A DNA stretch of 64,000 nucleotides from Austropuccinia psidii (GCA_023105745.1 JALGQZ010000003.1:75676696-75740695), one strand, 5' to 3'; counted from the stretch's first letter, positions 10,517 to 22,201 are shown. Program-made: numbers and translations. Notes: generated by a model not told the origin, from the sequence alone.

Positions 10517-11746
10517 ATGAGTTCCAAACTGACTGAACTCACTGAATCTTCCCCTTCTGTGCCTCCACCATCTGTCCTTCATGGGTCTGGCATTCTCAGT
10601 TGATTTTCTTCACTGTCAATGGCTTATTCTGGTCATTTTGACCCCACCCAAACTTATGATGGTTACAAGGCAGTTGAAGTTCTTGATCCTGCTTGTACTT
10701 AATGTTTGGCAAAGGGCAAGGGGAAGGATTGGTTTGAACATTACAATCCCAGATCTCTCAAATGTTAATACTGCTTTATTGGGAAGAAGCCATGTCGTTG
10801 TACTGGGAAGCAAGCTTCAAATCTCAGGATTTATTTGTGGAGTAATAAAGATGGGCCTTTTGGGAAAGATTTCTCAGTCTCCAAGGCCCCTACTCTTGAT
10901 GGTACTTCAGGGTATTATGATTGTGAGTGAAATGAATTTCTTGCTTGAAATGGATACTGATATCTTGATTCAGTGACTGCTTCTAGGTAGAGGAATGTGG
11001 CAAGGTGGACTCATGTTGTATGGCCCATCCCAGTTGGTGGTAGGCCAATATACTCCAGCTCAGAAGTCCCAATTTCCAGGATCAATGCTGAAGGCATGGT
11101 GAAAAAAAAGATGAATTGACAATTCCCCACCTGATCTGGATTCTGAAGGTAGTTATGAATTAGATAGTGAAGAAGTTGAGGTGGTTCCTAATTCTTCTGG
11201 TTATCAATCCAATACTTCTCCTTCCCATCCTCCTGCAAAGAGATTCCAAAGTCACATCATCCCCAGTACCCCCAAAATTTCCAACCCACTCTTGCTACCA
11301 TTCCTACTTCCATTCCTCCTGCATCACCAAACTCTTCCCCCAGCAGGCCTGCCTTGAATCAAGCAGTAAGACCATCCCCCATCCAACAGCCCAGAAATTC
11401 ACCCATATTCACCTCTCAACAACTCCAACCTGTGGTCAGTACCAGTAGAAGAAGAGAAGAACTTTCTCCTTTTCCGTTTCCTGCCTCTCAAGTGTTTCAG
11501 CACAGGGATTGCTGGCCTATCTGATTTACCAGAGAAGATCCAAATACAAAAAGTGAAAATTAGGATGCTGTAGGAGGGTTATTTAGGAGGGTTGATAGAA
11601 ATAGTAGGGTGGTGATTATGTATGCTAATGATAGGACTATTACAGGGACTGCTTCTGAGGAGATGGCTGCAAAATTTGCCTTGTATGAAGATGAGTTGAT
11701 TAATTATTTCCAGAAAACTCTTGATCATTTGGGTAGAGATAGCTAG
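10517..11746 (+). pseudogene. Opposite-strand accessory gene of element F (copy 2), Zn2Cys6-like, broken
   Basis: The start is at ATG 10517 (MSSKLTELTESSPSVPPPS, as in E). An in-frame stop (TGA) follows about 30 codons on, and a second ATG at 10619 begins MAYSGHFDPTQTYDGYKAVEVLDPAC. In the cysteine cluster the third Cys is Trp, two extra residues lie in the first loop, and two codons are stops; the last C-X2-C-X6-C half is otherwise visible (YCFIGKKPC). The intron is 10923-10973. Beyond it come RNVARW, IPVGGRPIYSSSEVPISRIN, a Pro/Ser/Gln-rich middle (about 11160-11450), then a VIMYAND.TI.GTASEEMAAKF block and a terminal LGRDS before TAG at 11746. The length would be about 390 residues. It lies tail-to-tail with F pol (ends 12458). 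Confidence 0.75.
10923..10973 (+). other. Spliceosomal intron (51 bp) in the opposite-strand gene of F
   Basis: It begins GTGAGT and ends TTGATTCAG, with ATACTGATATC upstream of the acceptor as in E. Length, phase and position equal the E intron (567-617). Removal joins GYYD to LTASR in frame. Confidence 0.8.
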
Positions 11747-12050
11747 TTCCCTTGTCCTTTTTTGTGCTTGTTTTGACTTCTATCCCCACTCCTATATAGC
11801 TACTATAAGATAAAAAATAAAAATAAATGGAGCCTCCCAATACATGATATGGGAGGGGATGCTGCTGCTTTAAGGAATGAAAAATACAAAAGAAATATAC
11901 AAGTAAAGAAAAGAAAGAAAATGAGAGAAAAATAGAGTAGAGAAAAAGAAAATAGAGAAGTTCCTGAGGTTTGTCCCTCTTGTGGTGAGTTGCTTTATTT
12001 TGGCCAATCATTGTCTGAAAGATAAAAAGCAACAATTGATGCTTACAGAG
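11747..12050. other. Spacer between the opposite-strand gene and F pol
   Basis: This is AT-rich sequence with AATAAA-like text around 11815-11830 and a small hairpin (CCTCCCA, ten-base loop, TGGGAGG) around 11832-11857. These could end the opposite-strand transcript (inference). I see no gene. Confidence 0.4.
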
Positions 12051-12152
12051 TGGCCAAGGTGATGTTTTACAAGAAGTAGAACCCTCAAAGATGCATACCA
12101 GGATATGAAACTTACTTTAATAATGCCCACTCCCCACCAAGCACCATAAAAT
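12051..12152 (+). repeat. Imperfect direct duplication in F, copy 1
   Basis: It runs from TGGCCAAGGTGATG to CACCATAAAAT and matches 12348-12458 with small indels. The two copies are about 300 bp apart. Confidence 0.6.
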
Positions 12153-12347
12153 AGATAGCTTTGCCATAATTGACTTCAAAGTAATGAATGTCTTGAATCA
12201 TAATGATTGGAATAATTCAAGAAAAAATAAGAGAAAAAGAAATAAGGAAGAGATTTGGCCATATCTGAATGAAAGGTCCAAATTTGAGGGTATTTATGTT
12301 GCAGGCTTCCTGAATCCGTCCAAAGGATTTGACAAGTGCTCCCAAAG

Positions 12348-12458
12348 TGGCCAAGGTGATGCTTACAACAAAATTTGGGTAGAATACCCCCTTAAAGGTG
12401 CATTGCAGGAGAGGAACTTACTTTCATAACCTCTTCTCCCCACTAAGCACCATAAAAT
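12348..12458 (+). repeat. Imperfect direct duplication in F, copy 2
   Basis: It matches 12051-12152. Its right end falls on the pol stop codon of F (minus strand TAA at 12460-12458), so the duplicated unit is the sequence immediately downstream of pol. Confidence 0.6.
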
Positions 12459-13800
12459 TAAACTCTTGAGGTATTTGGACCAGGATTTTCTTGATAAAAT
12501 GAGTGAAAATCCTTGACAAAGTCTGGTGAGCTGGTAAGGTTGGCAGCTGGTTCCCAAGCTGTTTTTCTGGGTCTTCACTGAGTCCTTTCCACCCTACAGG
12601 ATACCATAATTTATGTCTTTTGAGTTTTGATTCTAGAACCTGAGCCACTTCCCATTCTTCTTTCTCCTCCACTAGAGCTGGTGGTGGTGGCAATTGATTA
12701 CAATTTGAGATGCTTGACTACTTGACTGGTTCTAGTAATGACACATGGAATACAGGGTGAAATGACTTCCATTGTTGAGGCAACTTGAGGTGGTATGCAT
12801 GGCTTCCAATCTTCTTATAAACTTCAAAAGGCCCTAGCCATCTTTCTGAATCTTTCTTGGTGGGTCTTGTAGTCTTGATGTTCTTGGAAGCTAGCCATAG
12901 CTTATCCCCAGGTTGGAAATCAGGTGGAATTGACCTATTTCTATCTGCATACTTCTTGAATCTCCTTATTTCTGACTCTAATTCTTCTTTGACTACTTGC
13001 TGTGCTGATTGGAGCTTTGTTAAAAACTTTCCAGAAGGTGAGTCTTGAGGCATATGGATTGAGTCAAACCTGGTATTTCTTCCATAAATTGTGAAAAAAG
13101 GTGATTTCTTTTTTGATGAATGTTCTGCATTATTGTAGGCAAATTCAGCCAGAGTGAGCCAGGTGTGCCATTCATCTTGATGGTAACTTAAATATATCCA
13201 AAGATACTGTACTAGAAGATTATTTACCCTCTCTGTCTGTCCATCTGTTTTGGGAGAAAAAGTAGTTGAAAGATCTCTTGATATCTTGAGATGCTGACAT
13301 AAATTGGTCCACAATGATGAAACATATAAAGATCCTCTATCACTGACAATACTGACTGTAAGTCCATTTTTGGAAAAGACTTGGCTGATAAAGATTTGAG
13401 CTAATTCCAGGTCAGTGATTTTTACATAAGCTGGAATCAAGAATGCCATTTTTGAGAATATATCCACAGCTACTAGAATTGAATCAAAGTTGTTGGACAG
13501 TGAAAATTGAGTTATGAAGTGCATTGATAAAGAATCCCAAGGACCAGATGGAATTTGAAGAGGCTTGAGTAATCCAAACTTCTTATGGTGAGTGTTCTTT
13601 TTTCTTGAACATTGCTGACATGAGGACACATAGTCCTTAATGAATTGATTCATGCCAGCCCAATAAAAATCCCTCTTGATGAGCTTAACAGTCTTCTCCT
13701 GGCCAGGAGGGCCAGACAATGGTGAGTCATGAAGCATTTGAAGGAGATTGAGTTGGATTTCTTCATTGCTTGGGATGACCACTATATCTTTTAATAATAA
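12458..13800 (-). pseudogene. Integrase and chromodomain of element F
   Basis: The longest open part is 13782-12718. A zinc-binding N-terminal part is seen as SSCQQCSRKK with an upstream His (LHDSPLSG; the second His of the HHCC set is replaced). In the catalytic core the first acidic residue is His (SMHFITQ, codon at 13521-13519) where relatives have Asp. The second Asp (VSDRGSL) and the Glu (TDGQTERVN) are kept. The C-terminal GPFEVYKKIGSHAYHLKLP block leads to LLEPVK and a stop at 12720. The same frame continues as a chromodomain (EVAQVLESKLKRHKLWY...VGWKGLSEDPEK), then a one-base shift near 12563. The last residues end at TAA 12460-12458. It catalysed cDNA insertion, but the Asp-to-His change alone should disable it. 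Confidence 0.85.
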
Positions 13801-15598
13801 TAACTTGGCTTGAGGTTCAAGAGAATGATCTGTAACTGATTCACCTCTTTCTAGTTACTTGATTATTTCTTTATAGTCTTGGTCTTGCCATACTTCTTTT
13901 TGTATCTTGTCAACTAGATCGGAGAATATTTACACCTTTATTGAGAAGAATCTTTACTCTTAAATTCCATCTTGCTTGTTTACTTGATGAAAATTCTGAT
14001 GGTTCTTTCTGATGAAGTCCACCCCCCTCTCTGGGTACATGGCATCCCAATGTGACAAGGCATCTGGTAAAGTGGCCAGCCTACCTGGGTGGTAAGTGAT
14101 AGTGAAATGAATCTCCAAACGAAATTCAGCCCAATGGGTCTGACTATGAGTAAGAACTTTGGAAGACATGAAATACTGAAGAGAAGAGTGGTCTGTCAAG
14201 ACCTCAAAAGGATTGGAAAGAGAAAGAAGAAAAGCTCTCCAGTTCTTGAGAGCCCAAACTATGCCAAGGAGTTTGTTGTCATGAACCTCATAGTTCAGCT
14301 CAGCTGAGAGAAGCTTGCAACTATCAAATGAAATGGGATGCTTTCCTGAGTCATTCACCTGACTGAGTACAGCGCCCAAGGAATAATCAGAAGCACTAGT
14401 CTCTACAATAGTTGGTATAGAAGGATTGAAATGGGAAAGGATAGGAGCAGTGGTGAATTCTTCTTTGAGTATTTGAAGCTGAATAAGACCTTTCTCATTG
14501 AAGATAAAAGGAGAGTCTCTTTTGAGGAGGGAAGTGAGAGCAGTGATTTCTTTTGAGTAATTTTTCATGAAATGGCCATATAAATTGGCAAAGCCAAGGA
14601 AGGATTGAAGATCTTTGACATTCCTGGGATGAGGCCAATTGAGTATTTGCTGAACCTTTAAAGAATCCATCTTGAGGCCATCACTTGAAACAACATAGCC
14701 CAAGTATTCCACACTTTAGGCATGGAATACACACTTTGAGGCTTTTTCAAATACATTATTGTCCCTCAGTCTTTGGAGGACAGAGTACACATGTTTGATA
14801 TGTTCCTCCTCAGAACTGGAAAAGACCATAATATCATCCAGATAAACTACAATGAAAATAACCAGAAATTCTGCAAATATATCATTCACAAGATTTTGGA
14901 AAGAAGCTGGAGCATTGGTCAGGCCAAATGGCATTACCAAATACTCATAACTACCACATTTTGTTCTCAAGGAAGTTAAGTGCTTGTCCCCCTCTTTGAT
15001 TCTCAGAAGATTATATGCACCACGCAGATCTATCTCCGAGAAGATAGTGGAACTGTTGAATATGGCAAGAAGCTGGTTCATAGGAGGAACAGGATACCTG
15101 TTCTTTTCAGTGACAGAATTAAGTTTGTGGTAGTTAACACACAAACAAAGACCTCTATCCTTTTTCTTAACAAAAAGGACAGGTGTCCTTGTTGAAGAGG
15201 AGCTTGGTCTTATGAAAACTTTCTCTAAATTCTCTGAAATGTAGGTCTGTAGTGTTTCTTACTCTTGATTTGATAATGAGTAGATAACACCAACCGGAGG
15301 TAGAAGACCCTCCAGTTTGATATGATGATCACAGGCTTGGTGTGGAGGAAGTTTCTCTGCTTTCACCTTGGAGAATACATCCAGATATTGGTGATAAGAA
15401 GGAGGGAATACCTTCAACACAGTTTCAATTTCTTCTGGCTCTTCCTCCTCATCCCACTGATCCTCCAGGAAGGCATGAAAAGATAAGGGAGCAAGGTCAA
15501 TATCCCCTTGAAAGAGATGAAGTGAAGATATAGTAACATCTTCTCCAACATCATTTATCTCTTTGAAGACCTCATCTCTTGATTTAAGTAATGATTGA
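13801..15598 (-). pseudogene. Reverse transcriptase and RNase H of element F
   Basis: Read from 15598 leftward: the protease-RT linker and an acidic DEEEEPEEIETVLKVFPPSYHQYLDVFS segment. Then a frame break near 15260 and the RT core LFVKKKDRGLCLCVNYHKLNS, the FSEIDLRGAYNLLRIKEGD block, MPFGLTNAPASFQ, and the catalytic YLDD at 14844-14833. A stop near 14716 precedes VEYLGYVVSSDG, and the thumb and RNase H follow (ETSASDYSLGAVLSQ, LLGIVWALKNWRAF, VLTDHSSLQYF, LPDALSHWD). It ends in the linker to integrase. At least three stops or shifts break it. Confidence 0.85.
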
Positions 15599-15603
15599 GA
15601 TGG

Positions 15604-18600
15604 TGTCACAGGGGCTCTTGGACAGAAAACAAGAGTGGCCTGGCACCGAGCAATAAGGGAACTCACTTGGAAGACTCCAAAGAATAAAGAAAACTAAAAT
15701 AAAGAATTGAATTTCTCTAACAAGAATGCAAGTACAAAGATGAGATACAATAAGAGAAATGAGAAGCAAAATGGCCAAAGAGCCAACCAAGAAAGTCCTT
15801 AATCATTGTTTCAACCTTCCAAAATGAATAATGGAATTAGTAAGGATATGACCACCAAATATCCATTGACAGGCAAAGAAAGAAAAGAGAAAAGGGGCTA
15901 AATGACTGACTTGATAATATCAGTATTCATTTAACAAAATGACAAGATAAATAAAATCAAAATATATTAATTAACTGGGGGAAAAGCCCCCCAGGGTCAA
16001 AGGATGCTGGTATATGTGAAAATCTGAGAGCTTGACTCCTTCAGGCTGACCCCTGGTCTGTATTTAATGCTGAAAGCTGTATTGATTGTCTGATGAAGTG
16101 TATACATTGCCAGATTGGGAAATGAACTGTGTTGAATGATTTTCCCATTATGTATGATTAAAATACAGGTCTTGATGATTCCAGACTGTATTGAAATGAA
16201 TGTGGTTGCCAAGCTGGATTGATAGAGAATTGATCCTTGACAACTTGTTTGGAACTGCCTCTTGAATACACCTTGGGAATGAATTGACAGTATTCCCTTG
16301 GAGGGAATACTTGAAGTGAGAATAACCAATGAATTCCTGATGGCGTCATTGGTCTTTGGGAAATTACACCTGCACTTGAGTCTTGATGGGTCCTCTGGAT
16401 GACATGAAACTTTGGTGACTTATGGAATGTTGAATTACCCCTCTTATATTGACACCATTGAATTGCTGGTGAAAAAAGGTGCAGAATGGTGTATAACACC
16501 ATTTATGACAATTTGAGTTGCTGAAGGGTGAAAGTGGCCAAATGTCTTTGTGAGTGAAGTCAAGAGGATGAGAGTGAAAATTGGGTTTTGGGTGACTTCA
16601 TAACTCACAAGGTGTTTGTTGGTGTAGTGGCCAATTTTGGGTTTTTGGCCAAATACATCTTATACATCTTTAAAACTGTATTTGTGCAAAAATGCACAAA
16701 ATGCACAAAACTGGCAATTAAGCCCCAAAAGGCCTGATATTGCCTTTTGGGCATATTTCCCATAATACATGGTGTAAGGTGTGGATATGAAGCTTTGATT
16801 AAAAATCAAGTACTATTCCTGTCCTCAAAATTTATATAAGGTAAAAATCAATTAAAAATAGTATGAAATATTATTTTTAAGAGAAACTCGCCAATTTTAT
16901 TGTTTATAACTTTATTAGTATAAAACAATAATATTATGAAAATTTATTGTTTTACCAACAATAAAAATTTATCCAAAAAATATTCTTCAAGGGATATTTT
17001 AAGGCTACAAAAGAAATTTCTTCAAGAGGAATTTCAATTGGAATTAGTTGAGCAAAGAACTGCAAGCAATTAATTAAGGATCAAAGTATTTAAAAAGAAT
17101 ATTAAAGAGAAAACACGCCCAAAAGTGACCAGACTGAATTTGGAAACAAAGTGACAAAGTTAACAGTGATGAAAGATGCTTTAATTCATTTTTGGGGTGG
17201 TTCAGGGGTAAAAATGATTATAATGATTTTTTCACATGATTAAAAGGTTTAAAATGATATAAGAAAGGTGGTTGGAATCTTTTATTGATTGGCTTAACAA
17301 TGTTTAAACTAATTATAAAAGGAAAAGATTCTCACATGAAGAGAAAAGTGGGGCAAAGAAGACATTCTTTTATAGCCATCAATTCTCTTTACTCCAAAAG
17401 TAAAATTTACTCTTGTCAGTCGAGAAAAACAGTCTGACATCAGAAAAGCCAATTATGGCATCATTGAACCCTGGCTTAGACCAAAAAGGGCTGGTTTAAG
17501 CCATTTTTAGCCATTTTAGACCATTAAATCAGCCATTACTATAGCAATACGAGGCCTAGAGCCTTCAAAACACGTCAGAATGTGTGCCAGAGGCGTAGAA
17601 ACCAGCTAAAACTGTTTTTACTATGATTGTTTTATTTTAAGGGTAGTTTTACCCTCTTGGCAACAGCTAAAACTACCCCAGTTGGTATCAAAACCTCATC
17701 ATCAATTGAGTCCACAGACCCTGTAACTCAATTCCAGGCCAAAAGTGATGAACTTTTGCGTGAATTTTGACATCCCACGCCTGTCAGCAAGGATTTTGGG
17801 GGTCTAGCTCCCCCTTAGAGCTGGAGTTCCTTTTCCCCCCAATTTTAATCTTTCCAATTTATTTTCCTTTAATTCCTCATCATGTATTATACTTATAATT
17901 TACATATGTAATTCAATTCAATTGTACAGTACAATACAGTAATAATTGACACCTCATATGTAAATCAAAGTTCACTTATGTAATACACGCGCACATTTTG
18001 ACATTTCAATTGAATTCAATTGAAAATACTTCAATTCCTCATAACTTCTAAACTAAACACAACACCTCAATTTTAACACAAAAATTGATGGTTAACACCA
18101 CATGTGGTGTGAATTAAATCAATGTTTTGAGGATTTTCAACTTTTGTATTGAAAATACTAAAAACTTAATTTAAGCTTATTTAGAGTTGAGTTACAAGAA
18201 TTTCACTCAGAGGTGACCCCACCTGATTTTTTATGAGGAATCCAATGGTGAAATAATTTTTATGTGTTTATTTATTGGATAAAAATTTAAAATAATTTTT
18301 ATTTAACTTTTTTCCAAATTTATTTATTTTTTCACAATTTTTGTTAAAATTTCATTTTTACTTCATTTTTTCAAGTATAAATGTAATGTTATACTTACAA
18401 AATTTAATGTATTTTTATTTTTTAAATTGTAATTAATTTTTTATTTTTAATATAATTTTATATTTATATGTTGATTTTTATTTTAATAATATAAATAAAA
18501 ATTACACCTCTAAGGCTCACACATGGGGAAATGGCATATACAGCTGGATACAGCAAAAATGCGCAAAACTGTATTTTAAGATTAAAAAGCCAAATACAGG

Positions 18601-18850
18601 ATTTTGGGCTGTATTTTCCCTATTGAATGGAAAATACCTGAAGGTGCCCAAAAGCAGAGAGTGGCCTGGAAAGGCTTGGTGATAGTGAAGGGGCCAGGTT
18701 GGCCCCAGGAGTGAAATGACCATAAAAGGCCAGAAAAGATGAGAGGGCCAATTTGGCCAGTGATTATGGATATTGTCAAATTGCCATAAGATTTATATGG
18801 CACTGATATGCCATATGGAGTCCAGGAGGGTAATTTCAATGATTGTGACA
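15604..18850 (-). repeat. Solo LTR of family G inside F pol, split by a solo A LTR
   Basis: On the minus strand it starts TGTCACAATCATTG and ends CCCCTGTGACA. A perfect TSD, GATGG, flanks it (15599-15603 and 18851-18855). Without the nested A LTR it is about 1493 bp. The F protein rejoins across it (protease linker ...IPSIMPSV to PSQSLLKSRDEV). No G internal sequence is present, so it is a solo LTR made by LTR-LTR recombination. Confidence 0.9.
16773..18521 (-). repeat. Solo LTR of family A inside the G solo LTR
   Basis: On the plus strand it runs from TGTAAGGTGTGG to CTAAGGCTCACA. A perfect TSD, CATGG, is at 16768-16772 and 18522-18526. It is an inverted relative of the LTRs of element A. 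This is the deepest layer of nesting seen in the window. Confidence 0.92.
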
Positions 18851-18855
18851 GATGG

Positions 18856-19457
18856 CATTATGGAAGGGATATGGACAGAAGAAGGAAGGGAAGGTGTCTT
18901 AAATTCACCAACCAGAGCAACACTATTGACAGCAGTGGCCAAAGCATTACTAGCAGAAGATTTAATACCACTAGAATCCTTATTACTAGAGTCATAGGCG
19001 ATCAATCCATTTTTCTAATCCACAATGGGATTAAAATGGTAGAGGAAATCATATCCCAATATCAGTTCTTCTCCCTTGGGTGAATCTATGATAAAAAAGT
19101 CACATTCAAAGCTTGGGAAGGAAGGAAAGCCAACTACTCACTTGGTATAATGGGTGTTGACCAAGGCAGGGGATTCATTTGAATCCAGAATGAAAAGAGG
19201 AATCTTTTCAGGGAGCTCTGACATAGTCAATGAGTACTTGAAAACAAAATCCTTTGCAATAAAGTAGTTTGTAGCACCAGAATCAATTAGAATACTATAA
19301 AACGTAGTGGAGACAGAAGAAAAAATAAGAAATTTTCAAGATTTCTTGACACTAGTATTCAGAGTGCACAATTGTGCTCTTGAAGGAAATAAGTGAGAAC
19401 CATTGAGCACATCATGATTCCCACTCAGGCTTTTCCCTGATTGCTAGGGAAGCCTCT
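18856..19457 (-). pseudogene. Aspartic protease region of element F
   Basis: Reading leftward from about 19440, the minus strand gives an ILIDSGATNYFIAKDFVFKY segment whose DSGAT active-site loop lies near 19290-19274. Then SELPEKIPLFILDSNESPALV, the FECDFFIIDSPKGEELILGYDF hydrophobic block, and a linker ending at the G solo LTR. This is the retropepsin-like protease of Ty3/gypsy Gag-Pol. It lacks a start of its own and is broken at both ends. Confidence 0.75.
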
Positions 19458-20798
19458 TCATGGCCCAGGCTTGTTCTGAGGTCTCTCCAACCATTTTTCA
19501 ATTGGGTGCTTTCCACCATAATAAGTAAATAACCCTTCTTTGATCCTCCTCTCCTTTTCAGGACCAATCAATTCATTGTCCTTACTAAGCAGAGCAGAAT
19601 GGGGCTTTTCCTGTGACACTTGAAATTGCTTTCCCTTCTTGTTCTTCTTATGGTCAGGCCTTTTTGAAGACAAGTCTTGAGGAGGCCTTGAGAAATTGGA
19701 TCCAGTAACAGGAGGCTTCTTTTCTTGATGACTAACTTTTTCCTTCTGTCTCTCATGGTATCTGGTATCTAATTCCAGGGTAATGTGCATGAGTTCTTGA
19801 AGAGTATCAAAGCTACCAGGGTAGGAAGCCAACTGGTCCAAAAGTCTTGATTCCAGTCCTTTTCTATAAACATGAATGTAATCTCTTCCTTCCCAATCTC
19901 CAATTATTTACATTAAACTTCTAAAATTGGCAATTTACAAGGATACATGACTACTTTCCTTCATCCTCAAATTGTCCAACTCCTGTTCAGCTTTCCTAAC
20001 TTCATTGGGATCACCAAACAGAGTGAATTATTATGTTTCAAATAACTTCCAATTATTGAGCAGGCAGGAAGGATCTTCATTGGAAATATTTAAGAGGTAG
20101 GGTTCAATCCATTTTCCAGCTCTACCAGTGAGAAAGGAAGTTGAGTACAGAGCTTTCTGACTGTCAGAGAAGAAATTTGCTTGATAATTATGGAAAATCA
20201 ATTGAAAGGATTGGATAAATCCTCTCAATTAATGGGCTTGAGTACTATCAAAAGGATCAGGTGCTTTCATTGATGTAGTCCTGAATGCAGGGTCCTTGGA
20301 ATTTTCCCTGGGGGCAGCTGCTTGAGAGAGTTGCCCCATGATAGTAGCCATTTGCTTCATTATCTTGAGGAGACTTGGATCAGATTGAGAGACAAGAGGT
20401 TGATTAGTAGGGGCAAGAATTTCAGCTTCAGAAGCCTCAGGGGCACCTTTCAAGGCAGTTTCCACTTCAGTTTTTTCATACTTCCCCTCTTCATTTTTAG
20501 CTTCCCCTAATCTTTCTCTTGCACCTTCATACATGCCAGGGTAGCCACCCAATAGGCCAGAGAAAGACCTTGATCTTCTTGATTTCATTCCCCCTCTTCT
20601 GTAGGGTGGTGGTCCTCTGTCCAAATTTGCACTCAGTTGATAAAAAGATGGGGTGCAGTCAAGAGGAACGCTTTCCGTAGGAGTGAGAACAGCTGGACTT
20701 CTTTGAGATCTAGTATTCTTGGCTGGAGGGCTATGCTGAACTGGCATTGTTGAAAAACTAAGAATAAAAACTTGATGATACTTGACAAAAGGAATCAA
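19458..20798 (-). pseudogene. Gag of element F
   Basis: The start is taken within 20798-20740, where MPVQHSPPAKNTRSQ begins. An N-terminal low-complexity part (SRSFSGLLGGYPG, then acidic runs) precedes SLLKIMKQMATIMGQLSQ and MKAPDPFDSTQAH (stop near 20229). The Gag core is GFIQSFQLIFHNYQANF, SFLTGRAGKWIEPYL (to about 20031), two stops and LFTLFGDPNEVRKAE. After a shift, LDQLASYPGSFDTLQELMHITLELDTRYHERQ is read at 19841-19740. At the zinc knuckle site (about 19510) the text is LFTYYGGKHPIEKW: only the His remains, and the three Cys positions hold Phe, Tyr and Trp. Confidence 0.8.
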
Positions 20799-21440
20799 AG
20801 CTTGGCCAAATCAATAATCAATAGACTCTTGATGATCTTGAGGAATCAATCAACAGTCTTGAGGTGAAATCAAATTCAATAAATCAGTCAAGATCAACAG
20901 TCAATCCAAATCAAATATCAATAATCTTGAAGAATTCAATAATCAATCAATCAATCAATGTATTTCATGTCAATTCAAGGTCTTGAGGAATCAATCAGTC
21001 AGCTCAATATCTTCAGGAATCAAAATCAATCAATAATCAAAAATCAATTCTTGAGGATAATTCAGTTATCTTGAGTAATTCAAAAGTCAATCAGTCTAAT
21101 CCAAATAAAATCCTGAATTTCTGAATCAATAACCCAAATCAATCCCAATCATTCAACCAATCAACTAACCAATTAATAACTCCTTATAAGACCTGAATAA
21201 ACAAACAAAGGAGAAGTTTGATTTGATATAAAAAATGAAGTGAAATGAGATGGTCAGAAATGATTAAGAAATGAGAAGAATCAATCTTCATATGAATATA
21301 ATGAGTGAGATGAAAATTGATAAGAGAAAATCATAATCATGAGAAGTCATAAGATCATAAAAGAGTCCTAATTTGATTAATGAGAGAAATGAATTTAAAT
21401 TAATAAAAAGAAAGAAGCAAATATGAGTTAATTCATTTAA
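20799..21440 (-). other. 5' leader of element F, repeat-rich
   Basis: There is no gene. The plus strand is full of AATCAATCA units and of the motif TCTTGAGGAATCAATC in variants (about 20835, 20985 and 21050). A clear primer binding site next to the LTR was not recognised. Confidence 0.5.
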
Positions 21441-22201
21441 TTTCACAGGGGCTCTTCTAAGTGAAGAGGGCCTGGCACTCAGTAAACTGGGACTTACTTA
21501 TGGAGGGCTCAGGATATGGTAAGAAAGAATACACTTAAGATTGTTATGAGATTAATTACTAAATAAAAGAATATAAGAAAGGCAGAAACAAATAATAAGA
21601 GTAAGAATAAAAGAGCCAACCACAAAAAAGTCCAATTCCACTGTTTCAACCTGGCAGAATGGAAAGAGAAGGGTTAATAAGGATATGGCCACCCAGCTCA
21701 TACTGTACAGGCAAAGAAAGAAAAGGCAAATACTAACTTAAAGTAAAATAGCTATAATACCCAAAATAAGCATAACAATAACTATAAAATGATAAATATA
21801 CTAAATTAATTGACTGGGGAAAATCTGCACGGGGGACAAAGAGGGGCTGGTATATGTGAGAATCACCAGCCCTGATCCAGACAGATAATTTTCATGAGAA
21901 GATTTGGTAATTGAATTAAGACTGGCCAATACAGGTCCTGTACTGCTGTACAGGATCTGTAGAAGAGTATTTGTGGTATTGAGTGATCATACAGTTTGGG
22001 GATGGTGCATCCAAACTGTATTGGGTAATTCCAGCCTGTAACAAAGCTGACAGGCTGTATTGATGAACCAGACTGTATGCATGTTTCAGCAAAAGAAGAT
22101 TGCTGAAACTGAATGCTGATACACACAGTTGATTTTCTGTTTTAAGGTGTTTGAGTGAGTGTAAGTATTAATACCCTTACCCCTGATTAGTGGTTGTTAC
22201 A
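21441..22201 (-). repeat. 5' LTR of element F
   Basis: On the plus strand it reads TTTCACAGGGGCTCTTC (one end base changed from TGTCAC) to GTGGTTGTTACA. It matches 8840-9572 over its whole length with small indels. Confidence 0.9.

Larger units (their letters stand above)
8840..22201 (-). mobile_element. Element F, chromovirus with an extra opposite-strand gene
   Basis: It is inserted in minus orientation in the D reverse transcriptase. LTRs are 8840-9572 (3') and 21441-22201 (5'). In its own direction the order is 5' LTR, leader, gag (20798-19458), protease (about 19450-18851), RT/RNase H, integrase and chromodomain (ending 12458), 0.7 kb spacer, the opposite-strand gene (10517-11746 on +), GC-rich block, tail, 3' LTR. 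Flanks read GCAAG (8835-8839) and GAAAA (22202-22206); the interrupted codons of D indicate an original GAAAA. A G solo LTR interrupts the element between protease and RT. All frames carry lesions. Confidence 0.9.
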
